Shown here piece after piece: positions 1 through 12,183 of a DNA stretch of 64,000 bases (position 1 is its first letter; each line of letters opens with the position of its first letter). The notes beneath the pieces are model-generated. The model was given only the letters and a program-made list of their open reading frames with translations, ran no database searches and had not been told where the DNA came from. The stretch covers positions 5,804,025 to 5,868,024 of the forward strand of contig JAJEKV010000002.1 of assembly GCA_021234155.1 (NCBI GenBank), written 5' to 3'. The translations under genes were made by a program, and so were the position numbers. Source of the stretch: Isoetes taiwanensis (Eukaryota > Streptophyta > Lycopodiopsida > Isoetales > Isoetaceae).

Positions 1-3000
1 GGTCTTTGTCACTATCATCTTATGCGAACAACTAGAAATATCTTGCGGTCGAACAACAAAGTGGAGGACGCATGTAGGCACAAAGTTCTACCCGTGGGGA
101 TCGCTGGCCGTGCCAGCGATGAAACCCCTACGCAAAATAGACATGCGGCGGAGTTTGAACCCGACAAATGCGCATTTATTTAACATTATGGAAACTATAC
201 CAACTCACCACATCCGGATAATTCTTTTAGCCAGCATACATCTACACTTGCCTTAAGTCGATGATTTATATTTTTTATTTATGGTCGGCTAGACTAGTCT
301 TGTCGCAAACTCAAATAACTGTCTGATTTAATAGAAAACATATCTTGCGGTCAAACGTAAGTAGGAGGATACGCGCGTATAGGCACAAGTTCTACCCGAT
401 GGGATCATGGCGCATTATAGCGGTAACCAGCACCCAAGGCTAGAAGCATGCAGGGTTGAACCGACAAGTCACGTTATTTGGCATTATAGACTATACCAAC
501 TCACCACATCCGTTAAGGTAAAACTGTATACATCACACTGTAAAGCGGACCTCATAGAAGTCCGCGGTAATTTTATATTTTTTATTTACAGCGGGTCATT
601 TAGACCAATCTTTGTCACTAGAATATCATCTTAATACGGGGCTTAATAAATATCTTTGCCGGTCAAAGACAACTGGAGGACACGCTAGTACGAAGTTCTG
701 CCACGTCGAGATCATGGCGTCTATTGGCTTAACGCAAAGCTAAACGCCTGCCCAGGCGGTTTGAACCCGACCAGATGCGCGTTGCCCACGGCACCGCAAA
801 CTACTCCGCAACTCACCCACCTGGTTGAGCAAACCCAGCCATACATCACACGCTAACCAGGCGAGATCTACGCCTTAGGAAGTCGCGGTAATTTGCTGTT
901 TTTGTTGTGTCGGCTAGACTAGTCTTGTCGCTAAGGCATAACTATGCGAACAACTAAATATCTAGGTCAGGTAACAAAGTGGAGGACACATGGGCTGGGA
1001 TTCTGCCGCGTCGAGATCGCCTGGCGTCAACGGTAACCCAACACGCAAAGCTAAGCATGCAGCAGGCGAGTTTGTCCAGGCAAGTGCGCATTTATTTTGG
1101 CATTACTAAACTATACCAACTCGCCGCACTCCGTTAGTGGCACAACTATACTAACTTTCGATGTGCATGTATGGCTGCAAAGACTCTGCGACTAGTCTGG
1201 CTTGTATTTTTTGTTTGTGATTAAAGCCAGACAGATTTTGTCATAGGTATATCATCTTGTGCGACTTAACTGAAGTATATCCACCAGCGATCGAAGGCAA
1301 GAAGTGAAGAGACATGTATGAGCTTTTAAGTTCTACCCGCGTGGGGATCATCATCGTCAACAACGGTGGCCAGCAAAGCTAAACATACAGCGGCGGTTTG
1401 AGCCGACCAAATGCGCATTTATTTTGGCGTTACTGCCAACTCACCTTTACCTCACGAGCAAAACTTTAGCCATACATCTACACTTTAACAGGCGAGGAAT
1501 ACCCAACGCCAGAATAATCGCGGTATTTTGTATTTTTGTTTATGGTCCAGCTTGAGCAGACTTTGTCACTGGGGAATAAATGTAGCTGCGACTAACTTCA
1601 GAATGTATCCCACCCTTGCGTCGGAAGCAAAGTGAAGGACATGTATAAAGCTTTTAAAGTTCTACTGCGTGGGGATAAATAAATAAACACTTTCAACCCA
1701 CGTGGCCAACAAAACTAAATACAGCGGCGGGATTGGCTACGACCAAATGCGCATTTATTTTGGCATTACTAAACCTATGCCAACTCACCGCACGGGCAAG
1801 CTTTAACCATACGTCACGCACTTTAATAGGCGGTCTATTACCAGGATGTCACCCGGTATATTTTATTATTTTTGTTTATGGTCGAAGCCCCAGATGATTT
1901 TGTCACTGGAATATCAAATAACGTACCGCGACTTTAACAGATATCCCACCAGCGTCGGGGCCAAAGATGAAGGATTTGTATATGAACTTTGAATTCTACC
2001 CGCGTGCGGATCATCATCATCGATATAACCCGGTAACCAACTCCCAAAGCTAAACATACGGCCAGGTTTGACCACGATAGTATAAAGTTTATTTTTGGCA
2101 TTAAACTATACCAACTTTCACCACATCGGATAGTGCAAAACAACCCATACATGCACTTTAACAGGCGAGGATACCTGTATAGGATAATCGCGGTATTTTA
2201 TTTTGTTTATGGTCCAGGGCTAGTTTTGTCACTAGAATATCATCTTATTTTGCGACAACAGAATATCCACCCTTACGTCCGAAGACGAAGTGGAGGACAT
2301 GTATGGGCTTTTAAAGTTCTACCGCGTCGGGGATCATCATCGTCATAACCCGGTAATAACTCCCAAAGCTAAACATGCAGCGGCGGTTTACGACCAAATG
2401 CGCATTTTGTTGCGGCATTACTAGGCCTATACCAGCTCACCGCATCGTTGAATAGGCTTTGGCCATGCATTGCGCGCAGGGTTTGCTCTGGCCTTGGGAT
2501 GTCGCGGTGTTTAACATTTTGTTTATGGTCCAGCTGAATGATTTTTGTCACTAGAATCATCAATACGCGACAACTAAGAATATCCACCGCGATCAGGCAA
2601 AGTGGAGGACATCTATAGGCTTTTAAGTTCTACCCGTCGGGGATCGTCATCGTCTCAACCCGATGACAGCTCCCAGAAACTAAACATACAGCGGCGGGGT
2701 TTGAACCACGATTGTGCGCATTGTTTGGCGTGCTAGGCTTATGCCAACTCACCGCATCGTTGAACCGCAGCCATATACGCTGAGTTTATCCCAGCAGGAT
2801 GTCACCGGTATTTGTATTTTTGTTTATGGTCGAAGCTGAATTTAGTTTTGTCACTGGAATATCGTCTTGTCTGCCGACAGCAGAATATCCCACTTAGGTC
2901 GAAGGCAAAGTGGAGGACATCTTATCAGGCTTTTAAGAAGTTCTGCGTCGGGGATCATAAATAAACAAACGTTAACCCGGCTCCACTGAAGGCTAAACTT

Positions 3001-6000
3001 TATGCAGCGAGGTTTGAACCCGCGACCAAATGCGTTTTATTTTGGCATTATAGGCCTATACCAACTCGCCGCATCGTTGAACAAACTGTCGCTCAATACA
3101 CTGTAGGCGAGGATTTTATCACAACTTCAAGTCCGCGGTATTTTATTATTTTGTTTAGGTCAGAAGTAGACTAGTCTTGTCACTAGAATATCATCTTATT
3201 ACTGCGACAATAGAATAATCTACCACCCGATCGAAGCGAAGTGAGGAGACATCTTATCAGGCTTTTAGAGTTCTACCGCGTGGGGATCATCATCGTATAT
3301 TGACCAGCTCCGAAACTAAACATACGGCCAGGTTTGAACCCACGACAAATGCGTTATTTTATTATAGGTCACCAACTCGCCACATCGTTGAACCAAACTT
3401 TGGCCGTACATCACACTGGCAAGCGAGGGCCTGCCTTCTAACTGCTGGGATATCGCGGTATTTGTATTTTGTTTAAAGGTCCGAAGCTGAATGGTCTTGT
3501 CGCTGGAATGTATCATCTTGTACCGCGACTGGCTGGAATGTCTACCACTTGGGTCAAGGGGGCCGTGGAGGACGTATGAGCTTTAAGAAGTTCTACCCGT
3601 GGGATCGGCATCATCATTGTTATAGCCCGGGTAACCCGCTCCCAGAAGCTAAACATACCTGGCGGTTTGAGACCCGCGACCAAATGCACGCATTTATTGT
3701 TGCGCTTGGCATTACTAGGTCTATACCAGCTCACCACGCATCGGGTTGGGCAGAGCTTTGTAGCCATACTTTGGTAGGGATGCCTTCTGGCCTTGGGATG
3801 TCGCGGTATTTTTGTATTTTTGTTTGGGTCCAGAAGCTAGACTGGTCTTGTCGCACAGAATATCATCTTGTGCGACTGGCTAGAATATCCTACCGCGGGT
3901 CAAGGGGCCAGAAATTGGAGGGGACATGTATAGGCTTTTGAAGTTCTGCCGTCGGGATCATCATCATTAACCCGATGACAACTCCCAGAAGCTAAACATG
4001 CAACCGGTTTGAACCCACGATCATTTTGGCATTACTAGATACTATACCAACTCACCACACATCGTTAGACGCAAACAACCATGTCTACACTTTGTAAGCC
4101 GAGAATGCCTTCTGGCCAGGATTAATGTCGCGGTATTTTGTATTTTTTTGTTTTAAGGTCAAGCTAGACTAGTCTTGTCACTAGAATATCATCTTAATAC
4201 CGCGACTTACTAACTGATAATCTACCACCGATCAAGGGGCCAAAGGTGGAGGACTTGTCGCTATAGACTTTTAAAATTCTACCCATTAGGAATCATCACG
4301 GTAACCAGCTCCCAAAGCTAAACGTAGCGGCGGTTGAGCCACGGTAAATCTGCACGGTATTTTGGCATTACTAGGTCTATACCAACTCACCACATCCGTT
4401 AGACAAAACAACCATACATGCACACTGTAAGCCGAGGATACCTTCTAGCCTTGGGATGTCACCGGTATTTGTATTTTTTGTTTAAGGTCAAACTGGGCTA
4501 GTCTTGTCACTAGAATATCATACGCATACTGCGACTTAACTGGAATATCCTACCAGGTCAGGGTAAAGTGGAGGGGACATCTCAGGCTTTTAAGTTCTAC
4601 CGCGTGGGGATCATCATCGTCATAACCCGGTAATAACTCTAAAAGCTAAACATCCCCGGCGATTTGAACCGATAATCACATTGTTTGGCATTTACTGGGT
4701 CTATGCCAGCTCACCGCATCCGTTGGGCGAAACTTTAGCCATACATGCCGCACTTTGGCAGGCGGGATGCCTTCTGGCCTTAAGGATGTCGCGGTATTTT
4801 TTGTATTTTTGTTTGGGTCCAGAAGCTAGACTGGTCAGCGTCGCTGGGAGTAATAAATGCTTGTACCGCGACTGGCTAAGAATATCCTACCCTTGGTCAG
4901 GGGCCCAGAAATTGGACATGTGGGCTTTTGAAGTTCTACCCGTGGGGATCATCATCATTATAACCCGGTAACCAACTCCCAAAGCTAAACATACGGGGTT
5001 TGAACCCTGACCAAATGCACATTTATTTTGGCATTACTAGGTCTATACCAACTCACCACACATCCAGTTAAGGCAAAACTTTAGCCATACATGCACACTT
5101 TTGTGGCGAGTTACCTTCTAGCCTTAGGATGTCAATTGTATTTTTTGTTTAAGGTCAAAGCTAGACTAGTCTTGTCACTAGAATATCATCTTGTACGACC
5201 CAGCTAGAATATCCCTACCACTTAGGTCAAGGGGCCGAAGTGGAGGACATTGTATGGGACTTTTAGTTCTACCCGTCGGGGATCATCATCATTATAAGCT
5301 TGGTAACCAACTCCCAAAGCTAAACATACCTTTGGCGGTTTGAACCCACGACCAAATGCACATTTATTTTGGCATTACTAGGTCTATACCAACTCACCAC
5401 ACATCCGTTGGGCAAAACTTTTAGCCATGCACACTTCTTAGTGAGTACCTTCTAGCCTTAGGATGTCCGCGAGGTATTTTTGTATTTTTTTGTTTAAGGT
5501 CAGAAGCTAGACTAGATCTTGTCCACTAGAATATCATCTTATTACCGCATTAGCTAGAATATCCCTACCACCCGGTCAAGGGGCCAAAGTGGAGGGACAT
5601 GTATGACTTTTAAAGTTCCTACCTGCATTCGGGATCATCATCATTATAACTTGAGTAACCAACTCCCAAAGCTAAACATACAGCGAGGTTTGAACCCACG
5701 ACCAAATGCATTTATTTTGGCATTACTAGGTCTATACCAGCTCACCACACATCCGTTAGGCAAAACTTTAGCCATACATGCACACTTTGTGGCCGAGGAT
5801 ACCTTCTAGCCTTAGGATCACGAGGTATTTTTTGTATTTTTTGTTTTAAGGTCCAAGCTAGACTAGTCTTGTCACTAGAATATCATCTTGTACACGACTG
5901 GCTAGAATATCACCACCACGGTCAAGGGGCCAAAGTGGAGGACATGTATAGGCTTTTAAAGTTCTACCCGCGTCGAGGGATCATCAGCCATTATATTGGT

Positions 6001-6568
6001 AACCAACTCCCAAAGCTAAACGCTGCTTGGCGAGGGTTTGAACTCGACCAAATGCACATTTATTTTGGCATTACTAGGTCTATACCGACTCACCACACAT
6101 CGTTGGGCAAAACTTTTAGCCATACATGCCACACTTTGTGGGGCCGGGATACCTTCTAGCCTTAGGATGTCCGCAGGGTATTTTTGTATTTTTTGTTTAA
6201 GGTTGGAAAGCTAGACTAGTCTTGTCACTAGAATATCATCTTGTACCACGGTAGCTAGAATATCCCTACCGGTCGAGGGAGGCCAAAGTGGAGGGACATG
6301 TAGGCTTTTAAGTTCTACCGTCGAGGATCATCATCATTATAACCCGATTAACCAACTCCCAAAGCTAAACATAGCGAGGTTGAACCCACGACCAAATGCA
6401 CATTTATTTTGGCATTACTAGATTACATACCAACTCACATCAGTTGGGCAAAACTTTAGCCATACATGCACACTTTGTAGGCCCGGGATACCTTCTAATA
6501 GGATGTCACGGAGCACTTGTATTTTTTTTGTTTAAGGTCAAAGCTAAGACTAGTCTTGTCACTAGAAT
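1..6568. repeat. Satellite A, ~304-351 bp tandem unit, 20 copies
   Basis: A tandem array. The anchor GTTCTACCC (or a close variant) recurs at about 85, 389, 695, 1000, 1330, 1659, 1993, 2316, 2627, 2940, 3270, 3590, 3943, 4276, 4594, 4933, 5266, 5615, 5961 and 6312. Each unit also carries GGGATCATCATC, a GTTTGAACCC box, CATTTATTTTGGCATTAC, and ACTAGTCTTGTCACTAGAA. Spacing grows from ~304 bp on the left to ~351 bp on the right, and the right-hand units are the most alike; left units are eroded by small deletions. The GTTTGAACCC box resembles a tRNA B box but no tRNA fold was found. Open frames inside it are short and not conserved from unit to unit, so it is treated as non-coding. The array is cut by the left window edge. 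Confidence 0.95.
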
Positions 6569-7371
6569 ATCATCTTGTCACTTTCTGCGTATCCACACAA
6601 AACAAATAAGAATAATTGAAAGGTCATCAAAATAAATTGAAAATGCCAAATAATCTAGTTGTTATTGGTTTGTTTTTTCCCTTTTGTATCTTTTTCATTA
6701 TTTAAAACTTTGTTCTGTATCCCCTCATAAAAAAATAATAAAAATCACAAAGGTCATTCAAATTAATAGAAACAAAAATTTGCATGGTCATTGAAAATCT
6801 GAAAAGCAGGAAGACACCGGAAAATTACCAAGATTGCTTGTTGAGTCCTCAAAAACTTGTACAACAAAAAGTGTATTAGGAATACACTTTGGATTCGAAA
6901 CAAAACCAAAAGTGAATACACTTTGACTTTCAAGAAAAGCAAAATGTATTCGAGAATACACTTCTATTATCCTCGAATAGCAAGCGTGTATTCCGGATTA
7001 CAATTTTGGTACTTTGAAATATTATATCATTAAAAGCTCATTGTAATCTAAAAGTATCATTTAGGAGATACTAATCCAAGCTAATAAAATGTTGTGTGGG
7101 GCGTACACTTAAATTAGTGGTTTTCTCTAAAACACACTTGAGGTAAAAAATTCTAGCTACATTGGAAAAGTGTCACTTGACATAGTCACTTTTCTTTTAA
7201 GCACAAAATGAGTGATTTTAGGTCAAAATGCAATTTTATGACCAAAATAATTTTTTTTACCTCATTTTAGCTCCTTTTTGGAAAAAAGGGAATCTTTGAG
7301 GAATATTCCTTTTGCTCTGTTTCAATGATTTGCTCGGGTTTAATATGCAACCTTGTTATAAGCGAAGCTCC
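6569..7371. other. AT-rich non-coding spacer with palindromic motif cluster
   Basis: No gene is visible. The stretch is AT-rich with runs of A and T. Between 6868 and 7010 a motif reading GTGTATT...AATACAC occurs about four times. The best copy, 6868-6890, is a perfect hairpin with 10 bp arms (AAAGTGTATT and AATACACTTT) and a 3 bp loop. The others, near 6912-6924, 6943-6963 and 6990-7002, are partial. Confidence 0.6.
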
Positions 7372-7437
7372 GACCCCAACCTTTAGTAAAGGACTTCACC
7401 TGTGAGTGCATCAACCCAATAATACCCACCATTTCTA

Positions 7438-9001
7438 CGCCCGGATGCTTGGGAGTAGAAATCATTAGTGGGTTGCAAAAGCACTTGTTTGCAATTGGAA
7501 TCACATTCATGTCCATGCATTAGAATCAGCGTGGTTAAAATGTGTTCTTAGTAATACTCTTAATACACGTAAGGCGATGCCTTTTACTAGCTCGTGTAAG
7601 ATGGAGGAGATTATTAGTATCGTCAGAAATTTTGTTGGGGTGGAAATGAGTTAGAAGGCCGATTGGTCAAGGTAGCTTAGGCCGAAATGCATTAATAGAC
7701 CTAAGGTAGGCGAGGTAGTCTTGGTATGTTGGATTTTCACCTCAAGCAAGGTGATGATATCAAGAGAGTTCATTTGGAGGATTTTCATTGGTAAGGATGA
7801 TTCTCTCCACGGCTTGAGGTTGTTAGTGCGATCGATTCAGCATTGTCTCCCATTTCATGGGCCTCCATTAAGCCCCTTCCTTGGGCTTTGCTTTATCATA
7901 TGCATCGTATCCTAATGCTTCTCCCTTTCTAAAGGGTTGCTTAGCGGCTTGGACTTCTTGTCAGTCCTCTTTTTTCATATTAATCTGAGGCATGTCTTGA
8001 GTTGTCCACTCCATCTTTGGTGGATTCCTTTGCAGGACACTCGGAGAATGTGCCTTGCCTCTAAGTGTGGTTGTTCATCCGAACACAGCGGCGATGGAGT
8101 AGCGGTGACATCAATACTATTGTGCGGCTTGGTATGAGTGCGATCATCTCATGTCATGGGAAGCATTTAGAACAAAGTTCTTGTTGTCTGGATGGAGACC
8201 AGTGTCACAGGTCATATTGCTGTTGTTGCCATAGGATTAGTCCTGGATTAGAGGTAGTCATATGGGGTTGCCATCGAGGGATATCGATGGCGAGTGGTTT
8301 GTGTCTTCACAGTGTATAAATTGTATGCATTAAGAATCTGCCTCCATCTAATAGATGGCATCGAGTCCCTCATTTCAATGCAAAGTGTTTGGATATGGGT
8401 ATGGGATAAGGCTGCTTCCTTTAAAGTAGTAGTTTTGTGGTGGCAGAGTGATCCATAGATGCCTCGAGTCAACGGGTTAGTCCGGAAATGGATAATCCGG
8501 TTGAGCTAACGCCCTTTATGCCGATAAAGGGTTGAGAGTATTGAGGCATTGTTTTTCTTGTGTGAGAGGCTTGGGCGGGGCATGGTCTTGGTTGTTGACC
8601 AGCACAGCGCGTCTCGATCTAGCCGGCAAATTTTGCTTGCTATCTATCCACGATGTAGCCCAGTAGCGAGCTTGACTTTTCATCTAGCATGTAGGCTTTA
8701 TGGTCAATCTGGAAGGAGGTTGTTTATCTTTACCAAGGGCATAGATCACTGCCGGATAGGGTTGTTCTTGAATTAGAGTATGAGATAAAATTGTTATGGC
8801 TTACAATTGTTCTTCTCTTGATCAAGAGAAGAAATCTTGATCGGCATACTTGCAGCCAGTTCATTCTTTTTGCATGGCGGTGGTTGTGCTTTCCGGTTGG
8901 ATGGTTTTGTCCCACTTTGGAGGGTTATAATCATCTTTGCATTTTAATATTTTACTCTGGTTTCTAGTTGGTGAATAGCGCTTGGCGTCCTTCCAAAAAA
9001 A
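7438..9001 (+). mobile_element. 5'-truncated LINE-like insertion (copy 1)
   Basis: About 1.56 kb is inserted in a sequence whose uninterrupted relative lies at 13588-13755. Bases 7372-7437 match the left part of that relative and 9002-9100 match its right part. The junctions share an approximate duplicated target (AATACCACCAT), and the insert ends in a short A tail (CCAAAAAAATC), as expected of target-primed LINEs. Around 7650-7750 the broken plus-strand reading resembles the end of plant LINE reverse transcriptase (a tryptophan, then PK, then a GGLGMLDF-like motif). Stops and frameshifts run throughout, so it is dead. A related copy lies inverted at 11267-12150. Confidence 0.6.
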
Positions 9002-9117
9002 TCAGCAATACCACCATGCCTGCGTTGAGAGAGGAAATATGAACCATTGTATCCTGCCAAAATTTCTTCATCCTTCAAAAATAAAGTATTCAATTTAAAA
9101 TACCCTTAGACGCATAA

Positions 9118-9708
9118 TGTTAGAATCACGCCAAGCTAGTAGAATAATTTATGCAATTATTCTAATTTCAACAAACTACACTAAATAACTTAGTGAGCAA
9201 ATCCCCAAAACTAGTTCAATAGTTCAAATGCACCTTCACAAGTATGATTTCCATAAAATAATCCCAAATTCCAATGGTCAAGATATTTCAACTATGGTTA
9301 CTGTTCATTTGGGATAATGCGAACTACTGTAGCAAATTTGAGCAAGTATTACATGATCTAATGAATGTATTAGATCATCACGAACCCAGCCGATCACTGC
9401 AAATCCACTGTGTATATATCATAAAGCTTCTCCTTCCTTTTAATTCCTTGATTCTGGCGGCTTTTTGGAGGCGGGATCCGAGGGCCACACAATTTTTTCA
9501 TTCTAATTTAAATGTTCGGTTGGCTCCAAAAATAGGAGACCAACCATTAACCATTGACTCAATGGTTATTAAACTTTTATATTTACATCATATACAACCC
9601 TTAGGTATCTTTGAAACCATTAGGGTAAGACTGTATTTTACACAGGTTAATGCTAGGTTTGATCTTCACACAGTCTGATTAGCATAATTTATATGGTGAA
9701 TTCCAACA
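9118..9708 (-). mobile_element. Ty1/copia 3' LTR
   Basis: Read on the minus strand this 591 bp segment starts TGTTGGAATTC and ends GATTCTAACA, giving TG...CA termini. Immediately upstream of it on the minus strand is a purine tract (GTGAAGGAGGAA), and beyond that lie RNase H and reverse transcriptase relics in the same orientation, in the order expected for copia. It is therefore read as the 3' LTR. The matching 5' LTR is not in the window, because the element is broken at about 11267 by a LINE copy. Confidence 0.65.
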
Positions 9709-9721
9709 TTCCTCCTTCACC
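9709..9721 (-). other. Polypurine tract of the copia element
   Basis: On the minus strand it reads GTGAAGGAGGAA, directly before the LTR start TGTTGG. This is the usual plus-strand primer position of LTR retrotransposons. Confidence 0.55.
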
Positions 9722-10148
9722 ATAATAAATGTGTATAAAGGATTCCTGTTGAATTTAAAACATGTCCGTTGTAGTATGTTCTCAAGTGTCTGATTGTCCC
9801 GATGTCTGCAACTTCTCAATGTTGCAACAATGCGCCCTTCTACAATGGTATGGCTTCTTCCTTTTTTTTCTTTTAATACGGCTTGATCTTGCTTAATCAG
9901 TAGCTTTCAAAGCATTCCTATGTTACTTTCTAGAGTTACCAACGGATAAAGCCTTTGTAAAATCATCACCTTTGTTTTTGGAGTCTTAATATAACTCATT
10001 TGAATGTAATTTTTCTCGGTAAAATCTCGATAAAATGAATGTTAAGCTCAATGTGCTTTGTCCTCTTGTGATCCACCGGATTTTTAACTATTACGGCTGG
10101 CACGATTATCATCCATATTTTTTGTAGCCTCCCCATTTGTGGGCCAGT

Positions 10149-11266
10149 CTAATTCCTCCTAAACCTTCTAAGCCAAGTTATTTCCTTAGCAACTTTAAAG
10201 ATGGAAGCATATTCTGCTTCTGCAGTTGACATAGCTATGGCACTTTGTTTTTGCTTTTTCGATTCAGCATTTCCACCCCTAAGTAGATTACATAGCACGA
10301 TGTTGATTTTTAGACTAAGATCTCCTCCCCAATCCAGCATCACTAAATCTTTGAAAGTTCAAATTATCTGAGTCAAATGTTGTAGCAAAGATCTTGAGTT
10401 TTCTTTAAATACCCTAAGTACCCTTTTCCACCGCATGCCGGTCTCCTTACTTGGATTATGTGATCTTACTGTGAGAATGTTTTACAATGTAAGAGATATA
10501 TCGAGGGTCACGGTATTATTTGATAAAGTAAACGAAGCATCCAACCAAGGCTCTGTAAAGGCACCCTTTTCCATTTTCCATTACTTCCTCACCGTGATAA
10601 TTCTCTTTCCTCAGGTTAATGCGTGACACGGAATTATTGGTGATCTTGGATTTGCATCTTCTAAGTTGAATCTTGAAAGCATATTTTGAACATGTTTTGC
10701 TCGTTTTAGATTTTAAAATTTTTCCTCTCCTATCTACGATACACTTCTATGCCAAGAAATTATTTTAATTCCTTAAATCTGTCATTTGGAAACTGGCTTT
10801 TAGAATTTCCTTGCATTAGGCTAAGCAATGAGCATCATTTGCAATCATTATACAATCATCAACATACAAACAATCATGCAATAATTCTTCCCATTTAGGA
10901 TCGTAGATATTCCATCATTCTTTAACTTAAGAAGATGTATCCTCTGGTGATATTGGTCAATACAAAATAACGCATTCCTAGAACTTTGTTTTAGCCATAA
11001 AGCGCCTTGTTCGACTTTTAAGGCAAATCCGAGGCTTGTTTCATATAGACCTCTCCATCAATTTTAGCGGTAAAAGTCTTTGTTTTCACATCCATGTGAT
11101 GAGTTCAAGATTTCTAGCATTTGCTAAACCAAGAAGCAATCTAATGCTAGTAAGTTTCCCTGAATTAGGGGAATATGTTTCATCATAATCCACCGCCTCT
11201 CTTTGAGTATAACCTTGAGCTACCAACCTTGCTTTGAATTTTTTTGTTCCATCTGCACAATCTTTG
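10149..11266 (-). pseudogene. Ty1/copia pol relic (reverse transcriptase and RNase H)
   Basis: Minus strand, running from 11266 down to 10149. The reverse transcriptase opens with KFKARLVAQGYTQ, then DYDETYSP and KLTSIRLLL (about 11090-11260), followed by a DGEVYMKQ-like motif (~11030-11060). The catalytic box reads YVDD at 10855-10866. RNase H ends the segment with SKKQKQSAIAMSTAEAEY and ITWLRRF (10149-10260). These motifs are diagnostic of plant Ty1/copia polyproteins. Several stops and frame changes separate the blocks, so no functional protein is made. The upstream integrase and gag are missing: homology stops at about 11267, where the inverted LINE copy begins. The element's 3' LTR follows at 9118-9708. 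Confidence 0.85.
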
Positions 11267-12150
11267 CAAGGCGAGGGATTATGGCTTGATGAATAAAGCC
11301 AGTCAAGCGGAAGGCACAATCCGCGTGTTAATGCATAAGAATGAATCTGAAGGTAAGTATGCCAAATCGATGAATTTCTTCTCTCTTGATCAAGAGAAGA
11401 ACAATTATAAGCCATTAACAATTTTATTTTTGTGTCCCTTTGAAGGAAAGTCATAATGCGCAATATCCATTGCTCTTAAAGATAAATAGTCTCCTTCTCT
11501 TCGGATCGACCAAAAGCCAACCCGGTGCCAAGATGTATATACCATGCATAAGGATAGATCGGCGGGACTTGTGGCTAGATCGAGATATTGCCAAATGAGG
11601 AGTTAACAACCAAGACCGTACTGCCCGAGTAAGCTCCACCCGCGAAGAAACAATCCTCAATACTCTCAACCTTTTTCTTACACTTAAAAGGACAAAGCTC
11701 TGAGAGTCCGATTATCAATTTTTATGGACCAGCACATTGACTCACGAGGGCATCTATGGATCACTTACTTTTCCACAACATGAACTTGCTGGGATGAAGC
11801 AACTTATCATACCCATGTCCAAATACTTTACTACACGGTGAGACACGAGATGCCATCTATTAGATGGAGGTAAGATTCCGGAATCTTGAAGCAATTTATA
11901 TATAAAAAGAAATAAAAATACTGGCGATACCACGATGGCAATCCATGCGATTATTTCAATTTGTGGTTGAGAATCTGTGGCAATAATGCGGTAATGAGTC
12001 CAAATTACTCTATCTCATCTATACAAAGAGGATTTTGTTCAAAACGCTTCCCATGTCATGAGATATCCAGACTCATACCAAGCTGCAATAATTCTTATAC
12101 CGGCTATGGATTAGAGCTGCATCTTGCTCATTATATTGTCAGTGGTCTGA
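11267..12150 (-). mobile_element. LINE-like copy 2, inverted relative to copy 1
   Basis: The reverse complement of this block matches 7970-8925 in the same order: the CATCTATTAGATGGAGG patch near 11852 pairs with 8345, the TCTTGATCAAGAGAAG patch near 11386 with 8816, and the CTTCCCATGTCATGAGAT patch near 12047 with 8145. Together with copy 1 it makes inverted arms around the copia relic. It lacks roughly the last 75 bp and the A tail seen in copy 1. No continuous reading frame survives. Confidence 0.6.
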
Positions 12151-12183
12151 TTTTTGTGTATTCCTTCATGCTGATTATTAAAA

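Noticed and set aside
1-6568. Satellite A read as a CRISPR-like or tRNA-gene cluster
   Set aside because: Units are ~330 bp and diverge along their whole length, with no short repeat/spacer pattern; the GTTTGAACCC box has no accompanying cloverleaf.
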